A DNA stretch of 64,000 nucleotides, taken from positions 3,545,816-3,609,815 of the forward strand of contig OW203729.1 in assembly GCA_934045075.1 (NCBI GenBank). Reading direction: 5' to 3'. Shown piece by piece: positions 43,901-53,100 of this stretch (its first letter is position 1; each line of letters opens with the position of its first letter). Both the position numbers and the translations under genes were made by a program. The notes beneath the pieces are model-generated. The model made no database searches. It worked only from the letters and a program-made list of their open reading frames with translations, and was not told where the DNA came from. Source of the stretch: Yponomeuta sedellus (lineage: Eukaryota; Arthropoda; Insecta; Lepidoptera; Yponomeutidae).

Positions 43901-44769
43901 AGGCGTATACCGAAGTTTAGTGTAGTGTGTTGTGTTTTTGTGTGTGGTATGTGTACAAAAAGTAAAGGAAATGAAGAAAACGGTGTGTAAATAATACTAA
44001 ATACATTAAAGTGAGGTTACTCATGGACGGTGTTTTGCCGGTGATATCTGCGCCGTTTCCGCCGAGAACTATCTTTATTTATCTTTATCTTTTATTGGTT
44101 CTTCGGCATATGTGACCGGCCCACTAATCCTTCAGCTTGCTAATCCTATAGGCTTTGTCAGTCACCTCAGTTCTTTGGCGCTAAGCACAGTTACACTGTA
44201 GTTGGACTACAGTAATGTTGATGCGCTCGTGGCCTAGGCGAACCGAGTGATTGGAATCAATCACTCGGTTAAGCAACAACAGGCGCGGTCAGGTACGGGA
44301 TGGATGAGCGTCCCGTGACTACCGCTAGTGGCATTTTTCCGAGCGCGTCCGTGCTTCGCAAGGCACGTTAAGCCCTTGGTGCCGGATGTCACGCAATGGC
44401 AGTCGTTAAGCCATGTCAAAGGCCTTATGGGCGGCTTGATAACTTCTGACAGTAAGGCCCGCCACTGTTTTACAATCCTCTACCAACCCGGACTTGGCCC
44501 CCGTGGTGGCTGGTATGACCTAACCTTCCTGCGATGCAGGAAGAGACCCCAGCAGTGGGGACATACAAGGGTTGATAACGAAAGTTGATATTTAAATACC
44601 TCGTTTGGAAATGTTGCAGCTCACTATAGTCACCTCTGTTTTCGTCAACAGACAAACGTGTGAGGCGGTAGGAGAACTAGAGGGCCGTGAGGGTGCCGAC
44701 GTCTACTGTATGGACCAATGCATCGTCTACCCGCCTCACTGCCCCACCAACAGATGTCGCTGCTACTGA
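31786..44769 (+). CDS. AA15 lytic polysaccharide monooxygenase (split gene)
   Basis: Secreted copper enzyme of the AA15 family, which cleaves chitin or cellulose oxidatively; in insects it is linked to gut or cuticle chitin. Exons, all GT-AG and in phase: 31786-31924, 34585-34715, 35936-36045, 36546-36691, 37739-37946, optionally 40801-40848, 42626-42742, 44652-44769. From the predicted mature His the protein has 311 residues (327 with the optional exon). Seen: HGRLMDPPARNSMWRFG with His1 (codon 31819-31821), GGYAVQWEQN across exons 1/2, CGVCGD, PRPHEAGG with the second brace His (34656-34658), VEVELTANHLG, LCPNNNP, ATQECFDRYPL, CTQCVLQWTYYTGNMWG, VGCGRSETFRNCADVA, WCQTNCLRYPPNCP and a Cys-rich end. 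The signal-peptide exon upstream was not found, so the start is provisional. Introns are filled with SINEs. A poly(A) signal lies at 45145. Confidence 0.9.
32337..32675 (+). repeat. 5S-derived SINE in LPMO intron
   Basis: Head shortened (GGTCAGATGCAGGATGGGTG, ACCGTCTCGTGACTACC); body and 3' module complete, ending GGGTTGATAACG. A short TTGACAGTAAGGC duplication lies near 32509-32542. Confidence 0.82.
32800..32985 (+). repeat. Dispersed repeat, GTCCAGTGACACTT family
   Basis: GATGAGTGAAGGGACCACTC, TGTAGTGCCTGGGACTGG, GTCGGCCTAGCCCACAGGAA. Related copies at 35098-35215 and 55795-55950. Class unknown. Confidence 0.55.
32986..33130 (-). repeat. SINE-C head and part of body
   Basis: TTTCCTCACGATGTTTTCTT, TTAGCGTGTGGTATTGCGAC, then GGGGATCGAACCTTGATATC with a B-box on minus. 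Head type resembles 62205-62280. Confidence 0.5.
33131..34234. other. Intron sequence, no other feature seen
   Basis: Open frames at 33285-33482 and 33375-33812 show no domain and no splice support. Confidence 0.4.
34235..34412 (+). mobile_element. Helitron-like nonautonomous element
   Basis: TCTTTATATATATAATTCTA start, GTTTAGATTCACAAATCAGC, AGATGGCGCTGTATC, end GGGTCCGCTAGTA. Parallels 12185-12395. Confidence 0.55.
34585..34715 (+). CDS. LPMO exon 2
   Basis: Acceptor TATGTCCAG before 34585, donor GTAAAC at 34716. Encodes VQWEQNKGRCGVCGDADH and PRPHEAGGMYGKG; includes the second copper-brace His and a CxxC pair. Confidence 0.93.
34770..34970 (+). repeat. Possible LINE 3' fragment with (GAA)n
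   Basis: Ends GACACGAAAAGAAGAAGAAG, an RTE-like simple tail. The preceding frame LEDLTEANAAAIAVANYW has no known match that I can name. Weak call. Confidence 0.3.
35098..35215 (+). repeat. Dispersed repeat, GTCCAGTG family
   Basis: ATGAGATGATTTATACCGCG, ACTAGATGGGTGAAGGGACC, TGTAGTGCCTGGGACATGG; homologous to 32800 and 55795. Confidence 0.6.
35216..35935. other. Intron sequence, nothing assigned
   Basis: No further feature. An open frame runs into exon 3 from 35771 but contains no domain before the acceptor. Confidence 0.45.
35936..36045 (+). CDS. LPMO exon 3
   Basis: Acceptor CCTTTCAG, donor GTAAAA. Encodes EIEVEVELTANHLG, LCPNNNPKQEATQECFD; phase 0 in, phase 2 out. Confidence 0.93.
36303..36423 (-). 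repeat. RTE-tailed repeat, short variant
   Basis: (TTC)n, AGGCTATATTATGTAATCCA, GCGCCATAGCGCCCTGTCTT, GCCGCATCCAGCATCTGCCG. Same variant as 3918 and 48022; it differs from the longer variant at 19210 upstream of the GCGCTATGGCGC block. Confidence 0.7.
36546..36691 (+). CDS. LPMO exon 4
   Basis: Acceptor CATTTCAG, donor GTGAGG. Encodes RYPLYISGTREDRF, FRYRVQLPPYVTCTQCVLQW, TYYTG. CTQC and the WTYYTG strand are family hallmarks. Confidence 0.94.
36778..37133 (+). repeat. 5S-derived SINE, subfamily B
   Basis: Head: AAGCCATCACGAAGGTTAAG, CAACATAAGACGCGTTCAGT, CATGGATGGGTGACCG, plainly 5S rRNA-like. Full body, ends GGGATATAATGGATTATGAT. Confidence 0.86.
37258..37669 (+). repeat. RTE-tailed repeat with tandem 172-bp duplication
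   Basis: 5' part GTGTCGGCCTAGAGAATAGC, then a unit starting GGACACAAACCGGGGGTGGG at 37334 and again at 37506. The second unit has a small deletion in the GCGCTATGGCGC block and ends in (GAC)n. Confidence 0.8.
37739..37946 (+). CDS. LPMO exon 5
   Basis: Acceptor GCCTTCCAG, donor GTGAGA. Encodes NMWGICENGTEAVGCGRSET, FRNCADVAVITNTGG and LLYYRDLRAPQNVFPLVI; ends with two bases of a codon. Confidence 0.94.
37947..38647. other. Intron sequence, nothing assigned
   Basis: No repeat or exon supported. Confidence 0.4.
38648..38775 (+). repeat. Dispersed repeat, CCGACTCTC family
   Basis: TTTACTGCCTCTCCGACTCT, GTTTGCTGGAAGAAATCTCT, TTTCTTGTGCAAAAAAG; homologous to 17400 and 48172. Confidence 0.55.
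38963..39341 (-). repeat. 5S-derived SINE, full length with 10-bp TSD
   Basis: Element 38973-39331 (359 bp), flanked by CACTTTACTT at 38963-38972 and 39332-39341. This defines both ends: sense 5' CTCGTGGCCTAGGCGAACCG and 3' GGGTTGATAACG. The 5S-like region covers roughly sense positions 35-100. Confidence 0.9.
39354..40215 (+). repeat. tRNA SINE composite array with 11-bp TSD
   Basis: AAGTTATGTAA at 39354-39364 and 40205-40215 flank 840 bp holding a partial minus copy (39365-39522), a plus 3' tail, and two plus units in tandem with a 308-bp period (39595-39902, 39903-40204). The two plus units are nearly identical. Confidence 0.88.
40316..40800. other. Intron sequence with a TTATTCGAGA cluster
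   Basis: GATCTCGAATAA (40405-40416) is inverted at 40471-40482, with two further TTATTCGAGA copies between (near 40427 and 40450). Otherwise nothing. Confidence 0.45.
40801..40848 (+). CDS. LPMO 48-bp candidate cassette exon
   Basis: Acceptor TTGATTTTCAG, donor GTACTT. It starts and ends in the same phase as the exon 5/6 junction, so it can be included or skipped: inclusion adds 16 residues with SNDINEVSEEERPPVI. The acidic segment is not a typical AA15 feature. Could also be a chance pair of splice sites. Confidence 0.5.
   Translation, partial: QRYKRSIRGRTTTSD
40849..41530. other. Intron sequence, nothing assigned
   Basis: A frame at 40790-41092 extends past the candidate exon but shows no domain. 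Confidence 0.4.
41532..41803 (-). repeat. RTE-tailed repeat, long variant
   Basis: From (TTC)n and AGGCTATATTAGTCCACTGC at left to CTAGGCGGACACTACACAGC at right. One of the most complete copies (about 270 bp). Confidence 0.8.
41845..41925 (+). repeat. RTE-tailed repeat, 3' end
   Basis: GGGCGCTATGGCGCTCATTA, GGCAGTGGACTAATATAGCC, (GAA)n. Confidence 0.75.
41960..42275. mobile_element. MITE-like dispersed repeat with central palindrome
   Basis: Homologous to 57268-57780. Weak inverted ends (GGGCCTAGAGTC ... AGACTTATGCCC) and a central palindrome: TATAACCCGTGC at 42078-42089 and its complement at 42152-42163, with CTCTCGCG/CGCGAG inside. Confidence 0.6.
42276..42625. other. Intron sequence, nothing assigned
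   Basis: No feature beyond the branch/acceptor side of exon 6. Confidence 0.4.
42626..42742 (+). CDS. LPMO exon 6
   Basis: Acceptor GTTTCTGCAG, donor GTGAGT. Encodes DQVCLPSYGFRNIPGMLSW, CQTNCLRYPPNCPEALCNC; a Cys-rich C-terminal module of insect AA15 proteins. Confidence 0.93.
42797..43015 (+). repeat. tRNA-Gly-like SINE
   Basis: Head GGCGCAGCGGTAGCGCATCA, GCCTACCATGCGAGGGGTCC, CGGATTCGATCCCCGGC folds like a tRNA with an anticodon-type loop CTACCAT. A body with CAGGTCTTGGAT, TGTTTGTGATGTCGTTGTTT and GCAATGTATGTGCC follows. The same family is at 57300-57505 (minus), and a body scrap lies at 49690-49775. The extra body argues against a working tRNA gene. Confidence 0.75.
43190..43255 (-). 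repeat. SINE-C tail fragment
   Basis: CCCACTGTAGGGAACGGGCC, TTCTCTCAGAGAGAG match the family 3' part. Confidence 0.5.
43291..43612. repeat. tRNA SINE inverted pair, ~125-bp arms
   Basis: Minus copy with its tail at left, then a plus copy; 43341-43465 and 43489-43612 are inverted repeats. Both arms carry the same rare change (GTACC/GGTAC where other copies have GTGCC/GGCAC). A 22-bp unit (GACTCACGGCATCAGTGAAACT) is duplicated at the centre (43444-43487), with the cited word split here as GACTCACGGCAT and CAGTGAAACT. Confidence 0.85.
43613..44225. other. Intron sequence, nothing assigned
   Basis: A 74-codon frame at 43766-43990 has no domain or splice support. Confidence 0.4.
44226..44580 (+). 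repeat. 5S-derived SINE, full length
   Basis: CTCGTGGCCTAGGCGAACCG to GGGTTGATAACG. The head includes AAGCAACAACAGGCGCGGTC and GGGATGGATGAGCG. Confidence 0.88.
44652..44769 (+). CDS. LPMO last exon
   Basis: Acceptor TCGTCAACAG. Encodes QTCEAVGELEGREGADVYC, MDQCIVYPPHCPTNRCRCY and TGA at 44767-44769. The GADVYCMD.C..YPP.CP pattern is the usual AA15 C-terminus. Confidence 0.93.
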
Positions 44770-45123
44770 TAACACTTCTACAGAGATACACGACACGAAA
44801 CGGACCCTAGGCCAACATTAAACCCTTCGCCCATTAGGCCGGCCACATATAGTCACAATTCCGTTTCAGATTTCGGTAAAAACTTCACAAACATATGTAC
44901 TTTTATTTCTGTACGGAATAGCAGTGGTCGTGATCTACAACGAAATTGATTTCATTTAGGTACCTATACGTTGGATTTTTTTTACCGATGTTAACTTTTT
45001 TATTTCTTAGAAGTTTGTCATACATTACGAAATTTGTAAATACCAATTTCACATCTTTAGTCTTGGAGGTCTGTCGAGTTCACACAAGTAAACTTGATGG
45101 CAAGAGCTATGTGAAATGATAAA

Positions 45124-45150
45124 AATAAATTCAATTACCTAGTTAATAAA
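45124..45150 (+). terminator. Poly(A) signals of the LPMO gene
   Basis: AATAAA at 45124-45129 and 45145-45150, about 360-380 bp after the stop codon. Confidence 0.5.
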
Positions 45151-45800
45151 GTTAAGTTTTGTAATTAAAAACTGTATTATGACTATTTGTGTAGGAGATA
45201 CTGAGCGCTTATAGTGTGTCATTATTGATTTATCAAACGCCAGATTAATAATATACTTACATTTTATAAATAAAATTCACAGTAAGCTTAATAAAAACCA
45301 TTTAAATAATTTATATAAGAGTATTTTAATTATATTAATTTTCCTAACAAACTACTTTTTTCATTTGATGCAACTGGTCTATCTACCTGTGTTCTACACC
45401 ACAGACGATTTAAGGATACTACGTATGTTCTACACTACCTAGAAAACATTTAACGCCATCTGCCGTTCAAAAGTAGAACTAATGACATCGCGCTTGTACC
45501 GCTATCTGCCGTCCAGTAGCGACACTAGTAAATCGTTTAGCTTAGAATAATGAAGATTGATACACCGCTTTGCAAAAACAGAACGCATTTTTATGAATTT
45601 ATTTGACAGTGTTGCCAATGCTAGATTAATTACCGCGTTTTACGACTTTCAGAGCCCTACCGCATAAATGTCACTGAAGGGCTCAGAATGTCGGATATCT
45701 CGGATCGGGATCGGGTCTTAATGTCGGATACCGTGTAAATCCGAGTTGTTTGACAAAGAACATCTACTTATTACGAAGTGTAATTTTTTTATGTATTCTA
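45151..45800. other. Intergenic, nothing assigned
   Basis: No gene; words such as TAACGCCATCTGCCG occur but were not linked to a family. Confidence 0.4.
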
Positions 45801-45804
45801 TAAA

Positions 45805-45880
45805 CGGCCCACTGCAGGGCAAAGGCCTTTTCTCAAAGAGAGAGTAGGGGCTTAATAACCATGCGTACTACGTACAGTGC
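45805..45880 (-). repeat. SINE-C tail fragment
   Basis: GCCCACTGCAGGGCAAAGGC, CTTTTCTCAAAGAGAGAGTA. Confidence 0.5.
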
Positions 45881-46082
45881 AGTACTGTGGTCTGCTTTTT
45901 ATAAAAAATACCGTTTTCAGTTAGTCATTGTAGTGAATAGATTTTTTTATAAAATCACCTTTAGATGCTTGGGAATACCTAAATAGCTTTTAAAGTTTGG
46001 GTTGTTACCAATTGCCCTAGACCTACTTAATAAAATAAGAATGTATTTATCAAAATGTAACATAATGCCCGATTCCTCAAAA

Positions 46083-46150
46083 ACACTCCTCAGATAGATA
46101 GATAGATAGATAGATAGAACATTCCTTATTGTACCCAGAAATTATATAAA
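46083..46150 (-). repeat. LINE 3' tail with (AGAT)n
   Basis: (AGAT)n then AGAACATTCCTTATTGTACC; the same tail interrupts the repeat at 48865. Confidence 0.5.
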
Positions 46151-46227
46151 AATATAGTGCAATTGGCGGCCTTATAACTAAAAGCAATTTCTTCCTGGCA
46201 ACCATAGATTGATGATGCATAATTATG

Positions 46228-46325
46228 CTGAATGCGGCAAGCTGAAGACAGGGCGCTATGATGCTCATTAGGGGAGGGCTATGTCTAGCAGTGGACTACA
46301 TAGTAGAGCCTGAAGAAGAAGAACC
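46228..46325 (+). repeat. RTE-tailed repeat, short variant
   Basis: AATGCGGCAAGCTGAAGACA, GGGCGCTATGATGCTCATTA, GCCTGAAGAAGAAGAA. Confidence 0.7.
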
Positions 46326-46654
46326 ATAGATTGAGACAAGTGGCAGCTTAAATAATTTGTTATTACGTCTTTCCCTTTAGTATTTTTTAATTTTAGTATC
46401 TAAACCGATTTAAACTGCATCTGAGTTTGTTTTAATCAATCATGTTTTTAAAGAATAAGAATTTTCTAACAACCAAATCTGTTAGGTATCTATTCATACT
46501 TACATGAATATTATAAAAAAAACTATTGATGAATAATTGTAATAGTATAGACATATAACCATGAAGTACTTATGCGCAAGTAATCTTGTAGGAATACTAA
46601 CGTTCGCGATATCAATTAGGTTTTATTTTGGCGGTTAGAATCGTTTAGTTTAGT

Positions 46655-46755
46655 ATCTGTTGCGCATAATTCCTATAGGAGGTAAGAAGTCCATTCTCTC
46701 TCTCTCTCTCTCTGAGCGAAGGCCTGTGCCCTGCAGTGAGACGTATATAGGACAT
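46655..46755 (+). repeat. SINE-C tail with CT microsatellite
   Basis: TTCTCTCTCTCTCTCTCTCT expanded from the family's CTCTCTGAGAG, then GAAGGCCTGTGCCCTGCAGT. Confidence 0.55.
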
Positions 46756-46963
46756 ATATAAATACAATATAGGAGCAGATCGTTGATCTCGTACAATATT
46801 TTATCGATCTTACACGGCGACCTAAAAATATTCTTTGGCAACACTGCTGGATTTGACATTATTTTCTTCCTCTGATTGACATTTTGCGTCGTTCCCGTTG
46901 TGTCGTTTAGCGCATTTTTTTCAATAATAAAAACAAATAAAAAGGATACGCAAATATTTAACA

Positions 46964-47162
46964 ATGGGTGATATAAATGACGATGACTTGGAGTTCCGTG
47001 GCGGCACCTTGCAGCTATCGACCGACCACAGTCTCGAAAATGCAGATGGCAGTCGCAATGCAGTTTCCGAAACTTCAGGCAGAACTAAAACTCTGCCTAA
47101 TCCAAATCCCTCTGTTTTGTCTGGAACCGATTCCTTATCATCATCTTCTGCGTCTTTTAACG
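46964..47162 (+). CDS. TPRG1L: TPRG1L-like exon 1
   Basis: Starts ATGGGTGATATAAATGACGA; encodes MGDINDDDLEFRGGT and a Ser/Thr-rich stretch; donor GTAAGT at 47163, phase 1. Confidence 0.85.
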
Positions 47163-50100
47163 GTAAGTTTTGACATGTATTTCTCCCAGTGTGTTCAAAA
47201 CTAGTCCAGTTCTAACATAATTACAAATCTGCAATTGTTTTGTACATTTTATCGTATTCGGCCGATGTAATCTCGTGTCATGAAGGTACAGCAAGATCTT
47301 TAACTGCGTATAGCGTTTTAAACATAGCTTATGCAGACAGATGTATTGCCTTGCGATTTCAATATGAAATTAAATATGATCACTTACTATCAACACCTTT
47401 TGATATAAGTAGGTAAAGTTGTAGAAATTGTCAGATGAGATAACTTCCTCAGAAAACAAGATTTGAAACTGTAGAGAAAGGACTTGTGAATAAGAGTGCC
47501 AAACACTCTAAATTTTGCCTAGGCTGGGTAGTGCAACAACAGTAGTTGCATATTTCAATGTCAATAGTCGCAACTTTCCAGTTCATCGATTGACAAATTC
47601 TGACATTTTAGCACCACAAAAGTGCAGGATCAGTTAGACATACAGGGCCTAGATAGATACGTAAAGAACTAAGTAATGCTATACATTTGGTCGGTTTTAA
47701 TAGGAACATAGTTTGAAATCTCCTTAGTAACTTTATCAAACTGCAGATGCTCAAACATCCAACGATCCTGCCGAGCCACAGCCAACAAACACAACGGAAG
47801 CAGAAAACTCTGTCTACCCTCGGTTCGACATGCCATTCAATAAGGATAACATCAAAGACTTCTTCACCTTCCGGACTGGGGTTGTGGAGTCTGCGATACA
47901 GGAGTGCATAACAGTGCTGCTGTTTCCAGAGGATGGAGAGTATCTTGGGAGCTGGTTATTGACTGAGTGGGTTTTGTTTATATTATACTATTATTATTAA
48001 TATTATTATACTTTAGTTCACTTCTTCTTCTTCTTCAGGCTATATTATGTAGTCCACTGCTGGACATAGCCCTCCCCTAATAAGCGCCATAGCGCCCTGT
48101 CTTCAGCTTGCCGCATCCAGCATCAGCCGGCAGTTTTCGCAGGTTGTCATCCCACCTGGTCGGAGTTAGTGCACACGAAACATTAACTAGGACATTACCT
48201 AAGAAATAACACCTAATCTCTGAAATAGATTTCTTCCAGCGAACCTTGGAGAGTCGGAGCAGCAGTAAAAATGTGTCTATTATGTGTACAAAAACAAACT
48301 ACATATAGTGCAAAAACCCCATACATTTTGTTTGACTTCTGGCTATCTGTGCCAGCGCTCTTTCCAACTAAGCTAATGGGCGACTCACAGTGAAATTCCG
48401 AACCTCTTTACAATATTCTCTGTATTACGTACAGGCAGCGACAATGAGTAATGTTGTGTCACTTTCTTTTCTGAGAGACTCGAAGAGACTATTTAATTAG
48501 CAAAATTCTCAATTTAGAAATTGACCCAGAGTCAACAAATAAAATCTCAAGCAGATTTATCGTAAAATCTTAAAAGACTTTCCCTGACCTTCCAGGATAA
48601 CCCTCTGGGACAACGAGAAGGAGCGTATTGTTTTGCTCACATCTCGGCTGGTGATGACCATCAAGTATGATTTCATCGCTATGAAGCAACTGGACTTCAA
48701 GAAGACCTATCTTGATGAGCTAGACACCATTGTCATTGGGGAGCTAGTCTACCCACCATCGTCTTTAGTTCCGTGAGTACGAGTTAAGAATAACCATAAA
48801 AATTGCTGTGTGGTGTCGGCCTAGAGAATAGCAGCAACCCAAATTCTTCCCGCGGGTGTCGTAAAAGGGGCAGATAGATAGATTGATAGAATATTCTTGA
48901 TTGTACACAGAAATTACAGTAACAGAACTGCAGCGCCCCTGCAGAACAATTCCACCAAACTGCGATCCCCAACCCGCATCCTTAGCGTGGGGATTATGGG
49001 CATTACCCCCCCAATGATGGCACAACCTTGCGCTATGGCGCTCATTAGGGGAGGGCTATGTCCAGCAGTGGACTAATATAGCCTGAAGAAGAATAAGAAC
49101 CATAAAAAATACAAGTTTTCAGTTGCAGACATCTTAAGGAGACTACAACTTTACATTGGAGTTAGTGTGTACACTTAGGCTCTATTTCAATCCAAAGTTC
49201 TATCCCCCTGTATTCCCCTGAAAACTTGCATGCAGTTGTGCTAATGACATATTTTAAACAATTATTGATTTAAATCTGGATTAACTTGCTTGATTTTGTC
49301 AAAAGAATCCGACCAAGTATCGCACTGATTGACATGCATGATGAGTAGAGACAGAGATCGCGACATCGGTTGCTCGTTTTTGAATGCTGGCGAGCTCACA
49401 GCTTCTTGAACAAGCTCAGTCTTACTCACATCGTGAAAAAATAATGGAAGTTTGAAGTGCGTTAATGGGAGTTTTAAGATTATTTAGTTGTAATATCTAA
49501 ATCGACCTGTTGCCGTTATTAATATCGTGCAAAAAAAGAGCAACAAAATGACGTTTTTTGTATGGTTGCCCCCCTTAACAAAATCAAATTTTGCAGCATA
49601 CGTCGAACACCCACTTACGCTAACCATAGTGAATAAGCCAGGCAATATATAGTCTTGAGATTGTGTGTATGTCCAATATAGGCAATATGTAGTTCTGAGA
49701 TTGTGTGTATGTCCATGTTTGTGATGTCCTTGCCTGGTACCACAGCACTTGTTAACCTAGTTTGGGACCAGAACAAGTGATATTATATATAAGTGATTAG
49801 ATTTATAGTAAAAGTGATACTATATATAAGTGATTAGATTTATAGTAAACTATATGTTTACTAGCCGCTGCCTGCTTTTCATAATTTCATAAAAGCCTTT
49901 GTGCTATTTCAGACAATAATCTGTCTCTGCGCCGAATTTTGTTCCGATCCGTTCAGCCGTTCTGGCGTAACAAACTAACATATATAAATAATTATACTAT
50001 TTTTATTTTTAATGCACTAACCCGGGCTAAGGACAATTTCAAAAACCTATTTAGAGGCTAAACATTCCACCCATACCGGGATTCGAACCCGCGTGAGTCG

Positions 50101-53100
50101 CCCATTAGCTCAGTTAGAAGAGCGCTGGCACGGATAGCCAGAGTTCGCGGGTTCGAATCCCGGCATGGGTGGAATTTTTAGCCTCTAAATAGGTTTTTAA
50201 AATATATAAATAAGTAAATATTCATGGACATATTACACAGATCTCGTTAACCCCATACTAAGTACAACTAAATGAGTTGTATTACAGGGGCTAACTCGAC
50301 GATAGCTTTAATACTATAAATACATAGATAACATCCAAGACCCGAGACAAACTAGAAAAGTTCGTTTCCTAGTTTGACCCGGCCGGAGATCGAACCCGAG
50401 ACGTTCGGTTTTACAGTTAGCGTGCCGCCTCCGAGGCCGTCACATTTATAATAATAGTAAGACAATTCAAAGAAAACCTATTTAGAGGCTAAAAATTCCA
50501 CCCATGCCGGGATTCGAACCCGCGACCACTGGCTATCCGTGCCAGCGCTCTTCCAACCGAGCTAATGGGCGACTCACCGGCATCAGTGAAATTTCGAACC
50601 TCTTCACAATATTCTCTGTATTACGTACTGGTGAATAGGTTCTTTAAAATTTTCCTGAGCACGGGTTAGTGCATTAAAAAGAATATAATAGTAAACCTCT
50701 GTTTTACAATGTTCAAATAAAGTTCCAGATAAACTTTCCGCAACCAGGGCTGCCGTTTGTTCTAAATTTAAATAATTTTTCCTTTATTGCGTGTGTTCGT
50801 TAATTGGCTTCAAATTTAGAACAAACGGCAGCCCTGGTTGCGGATAGCTTATCTGGAACTTTATCTGCAGATTGTGAAACAGACCCTAAGACAACTTGTG
50901 TAAATACGGGCTGTATGACGTCTCCCGCAGTCGCCTGAACGGCATAGCGACGGGCGTCAGCAGCGTAGTCAAGGACGTGGTGCTGGAGCGGCTGTGCCGC
51001 CGGCCTCCCCCCGAGGATGCCGACCATACACTGTTCGATTTCAAGTATTTTCAACCTAGGTACATTCTGTTGCTGTAGTTTCGACGTCGCGCCGTTTTCG
51101 TTGTTCGTCTGATTGTCGTGTAGAACGTTCACCTGGAGTACGAAGTCCTGTGAAACTTCATCTTTTTCTTGTTTTACGTCTACGTTTGTAACGCTTTGCA
51201 CTTAGCTCCATTTTCATCGGAGTTCTTTTTCCGATTGGGCTCAGCTAAAGGAGCGCGGTCGCTGCCCGAATGCTGTTCGAAAGATGATTCTGATGAAACG
51301 GTAATTAAGTGTGAAAAGTTCCGTGTAATAAAACTTAATATTCAATGTTAATTTTGTAACATCTCCTCGAAGCGAGGCTTATATTATGTATGCGGCAGGT
51401 TACTACACTACGGTGAACGGACTGCACGATAGATTGATGCTTCATTTTTTTCTATCTAATGCTAGTCCACATTTGTGCGTTTTGACTATTGCCTTCAATA
51501 ACATTTTACGCATTTTAATAACAATAAGGGACGAATTGGAGCCTTATGAATGAGGCATGCAGCTTGAAGAAGTATGATAGACCTCATCAATGCGCAGCTT
51601 AGCATGCGCATGCGCAGCTAGAGAATCACGCTATGTATAAGAGCTAGTATCGAACCAAGAGTGATTTAAATAGCCTAAAGTGGCTGTACCAACTTGCCTG
51701 CGAAAGATATTGAAAACTCTGCAGCTCCTTTGTTTTAGATCTGTTGTTAAAGTTTTAGCCACACCAACCTTTACACGCGTGGCACAGTAGGTAGTTTTAG
51801 TTGCAAAGTCGTCCGTAACGTAACTAATAAAGTGCATGTGTAATAAAGTTCGTCTGTACTCTACTCAGTTGTGGCACGAGCGACTTTGCACCGAACGTGT
51901 AAAGGTTTATCTGCTGTCGACTTATGTGTGTGGACATGGCTAACGGCTTGATATTTTGTTTGCTCGACTTATTTCACAGGTCTTTGGGCCCAATTTACAA
52001 ACTCTTCGCAATTAATTCTGTTTTTACATATTATTCATACATGAGTTTTGTTTAGCTTTTTTGTAGCAAGATAAATATACGGCTACCTTGTGTAAAGCAA
52101 TTTTTAAGGTTATATGTGTTGTATGACTTTTGATGGAGGCCAAGAGTCACTTCAAGTCGCTGAGCTAGTGCAGTAAGTATATGTGTTGTATAGGACATTT
52201 TAAGAACTGGATTTGCGAATTTTCGGCAGTGGACATTTTTAATCTGTTGGAGGAATTGGAACTGGTACGTATCCGGCTCGTAGGATCAAAAATATGCCTA
52301 ATCGGGATACTATTGCCCAGCTGGAGTGGAATAAAGCGGGAGAGACTTCTTCAACATTGGTATATTATTCAGAAAATAGAGTTTAAAGAGTTTGGAGTTT
52401 TAGAGTTTTGCGGTGTGCTCTCGGCCTAGAGAATAGCACCAACCCAAATGCCTTCCGCGGGTGTCGTAAAAGGCGACTCAAACCGGAGGATGGGCAGCGG
52501 CGCCCCCTGCAGTACAATTCTACCAAACTGCGATCCCCAACCCGCATGCCCAGTGTGGGGATTATGGGCATTACCCCCCAATCATGGCACAACCTTGAGC
52601 TCATTAGGGGAGGGCTATGTCCAGCAGTGGACTTATATAGCGTGAATAAGAACAGTTTAAAGATTTAGAAAATGATTGCGCGATGCACACTCGATTGCGG
52701 TCAATATACGAATCTAAATAAAAAGTATTGGTAAAGGTATAAAGGTTGTTCCATTGTACGTAGCAGGCCTGTGAGGTCACTCCAGCCAGCCAATCTCTTT
52801 CCCAAAAGCCATCAGTGCACCAATATTACCGCTGGGCTAACGCAGGGATCCCAGCTTTATCATGGTCGATGTCCATTGGACTTCCACGCTCTCACGAATG
52901 GTCACGTGGGCGGGTGTTTCATCTTGAGGCATCCTCGGAATAACGGGCTATCGGTCAGTCCCGTAGTGTGGAAGTGTTTATTCAGTGGGCAATGGCCCAT
53001 CATGTGTACAGCTTTGAGCAGATCGCATCTCCTCAGACGCAGCAAGATGCTAGGCGTTAAAAGAACTATTTGCGCACTAAGATAATAACATCATCTATTC

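Noticed and set aside
50739..50842. hAT-type MITE with CAGGGCTGCC ends
   Set aside because: The bases outside the CAGGG ends are inverted copies rather than a direct 8-bp duplication, so the structure is a longer inverted repeat.
50800..51201. 133-codon minus-strand frame
   Set aside because: Mostly antisense to TPRG1L-like exon 4 and the hairpin; the exon's coding sense is far better supported.
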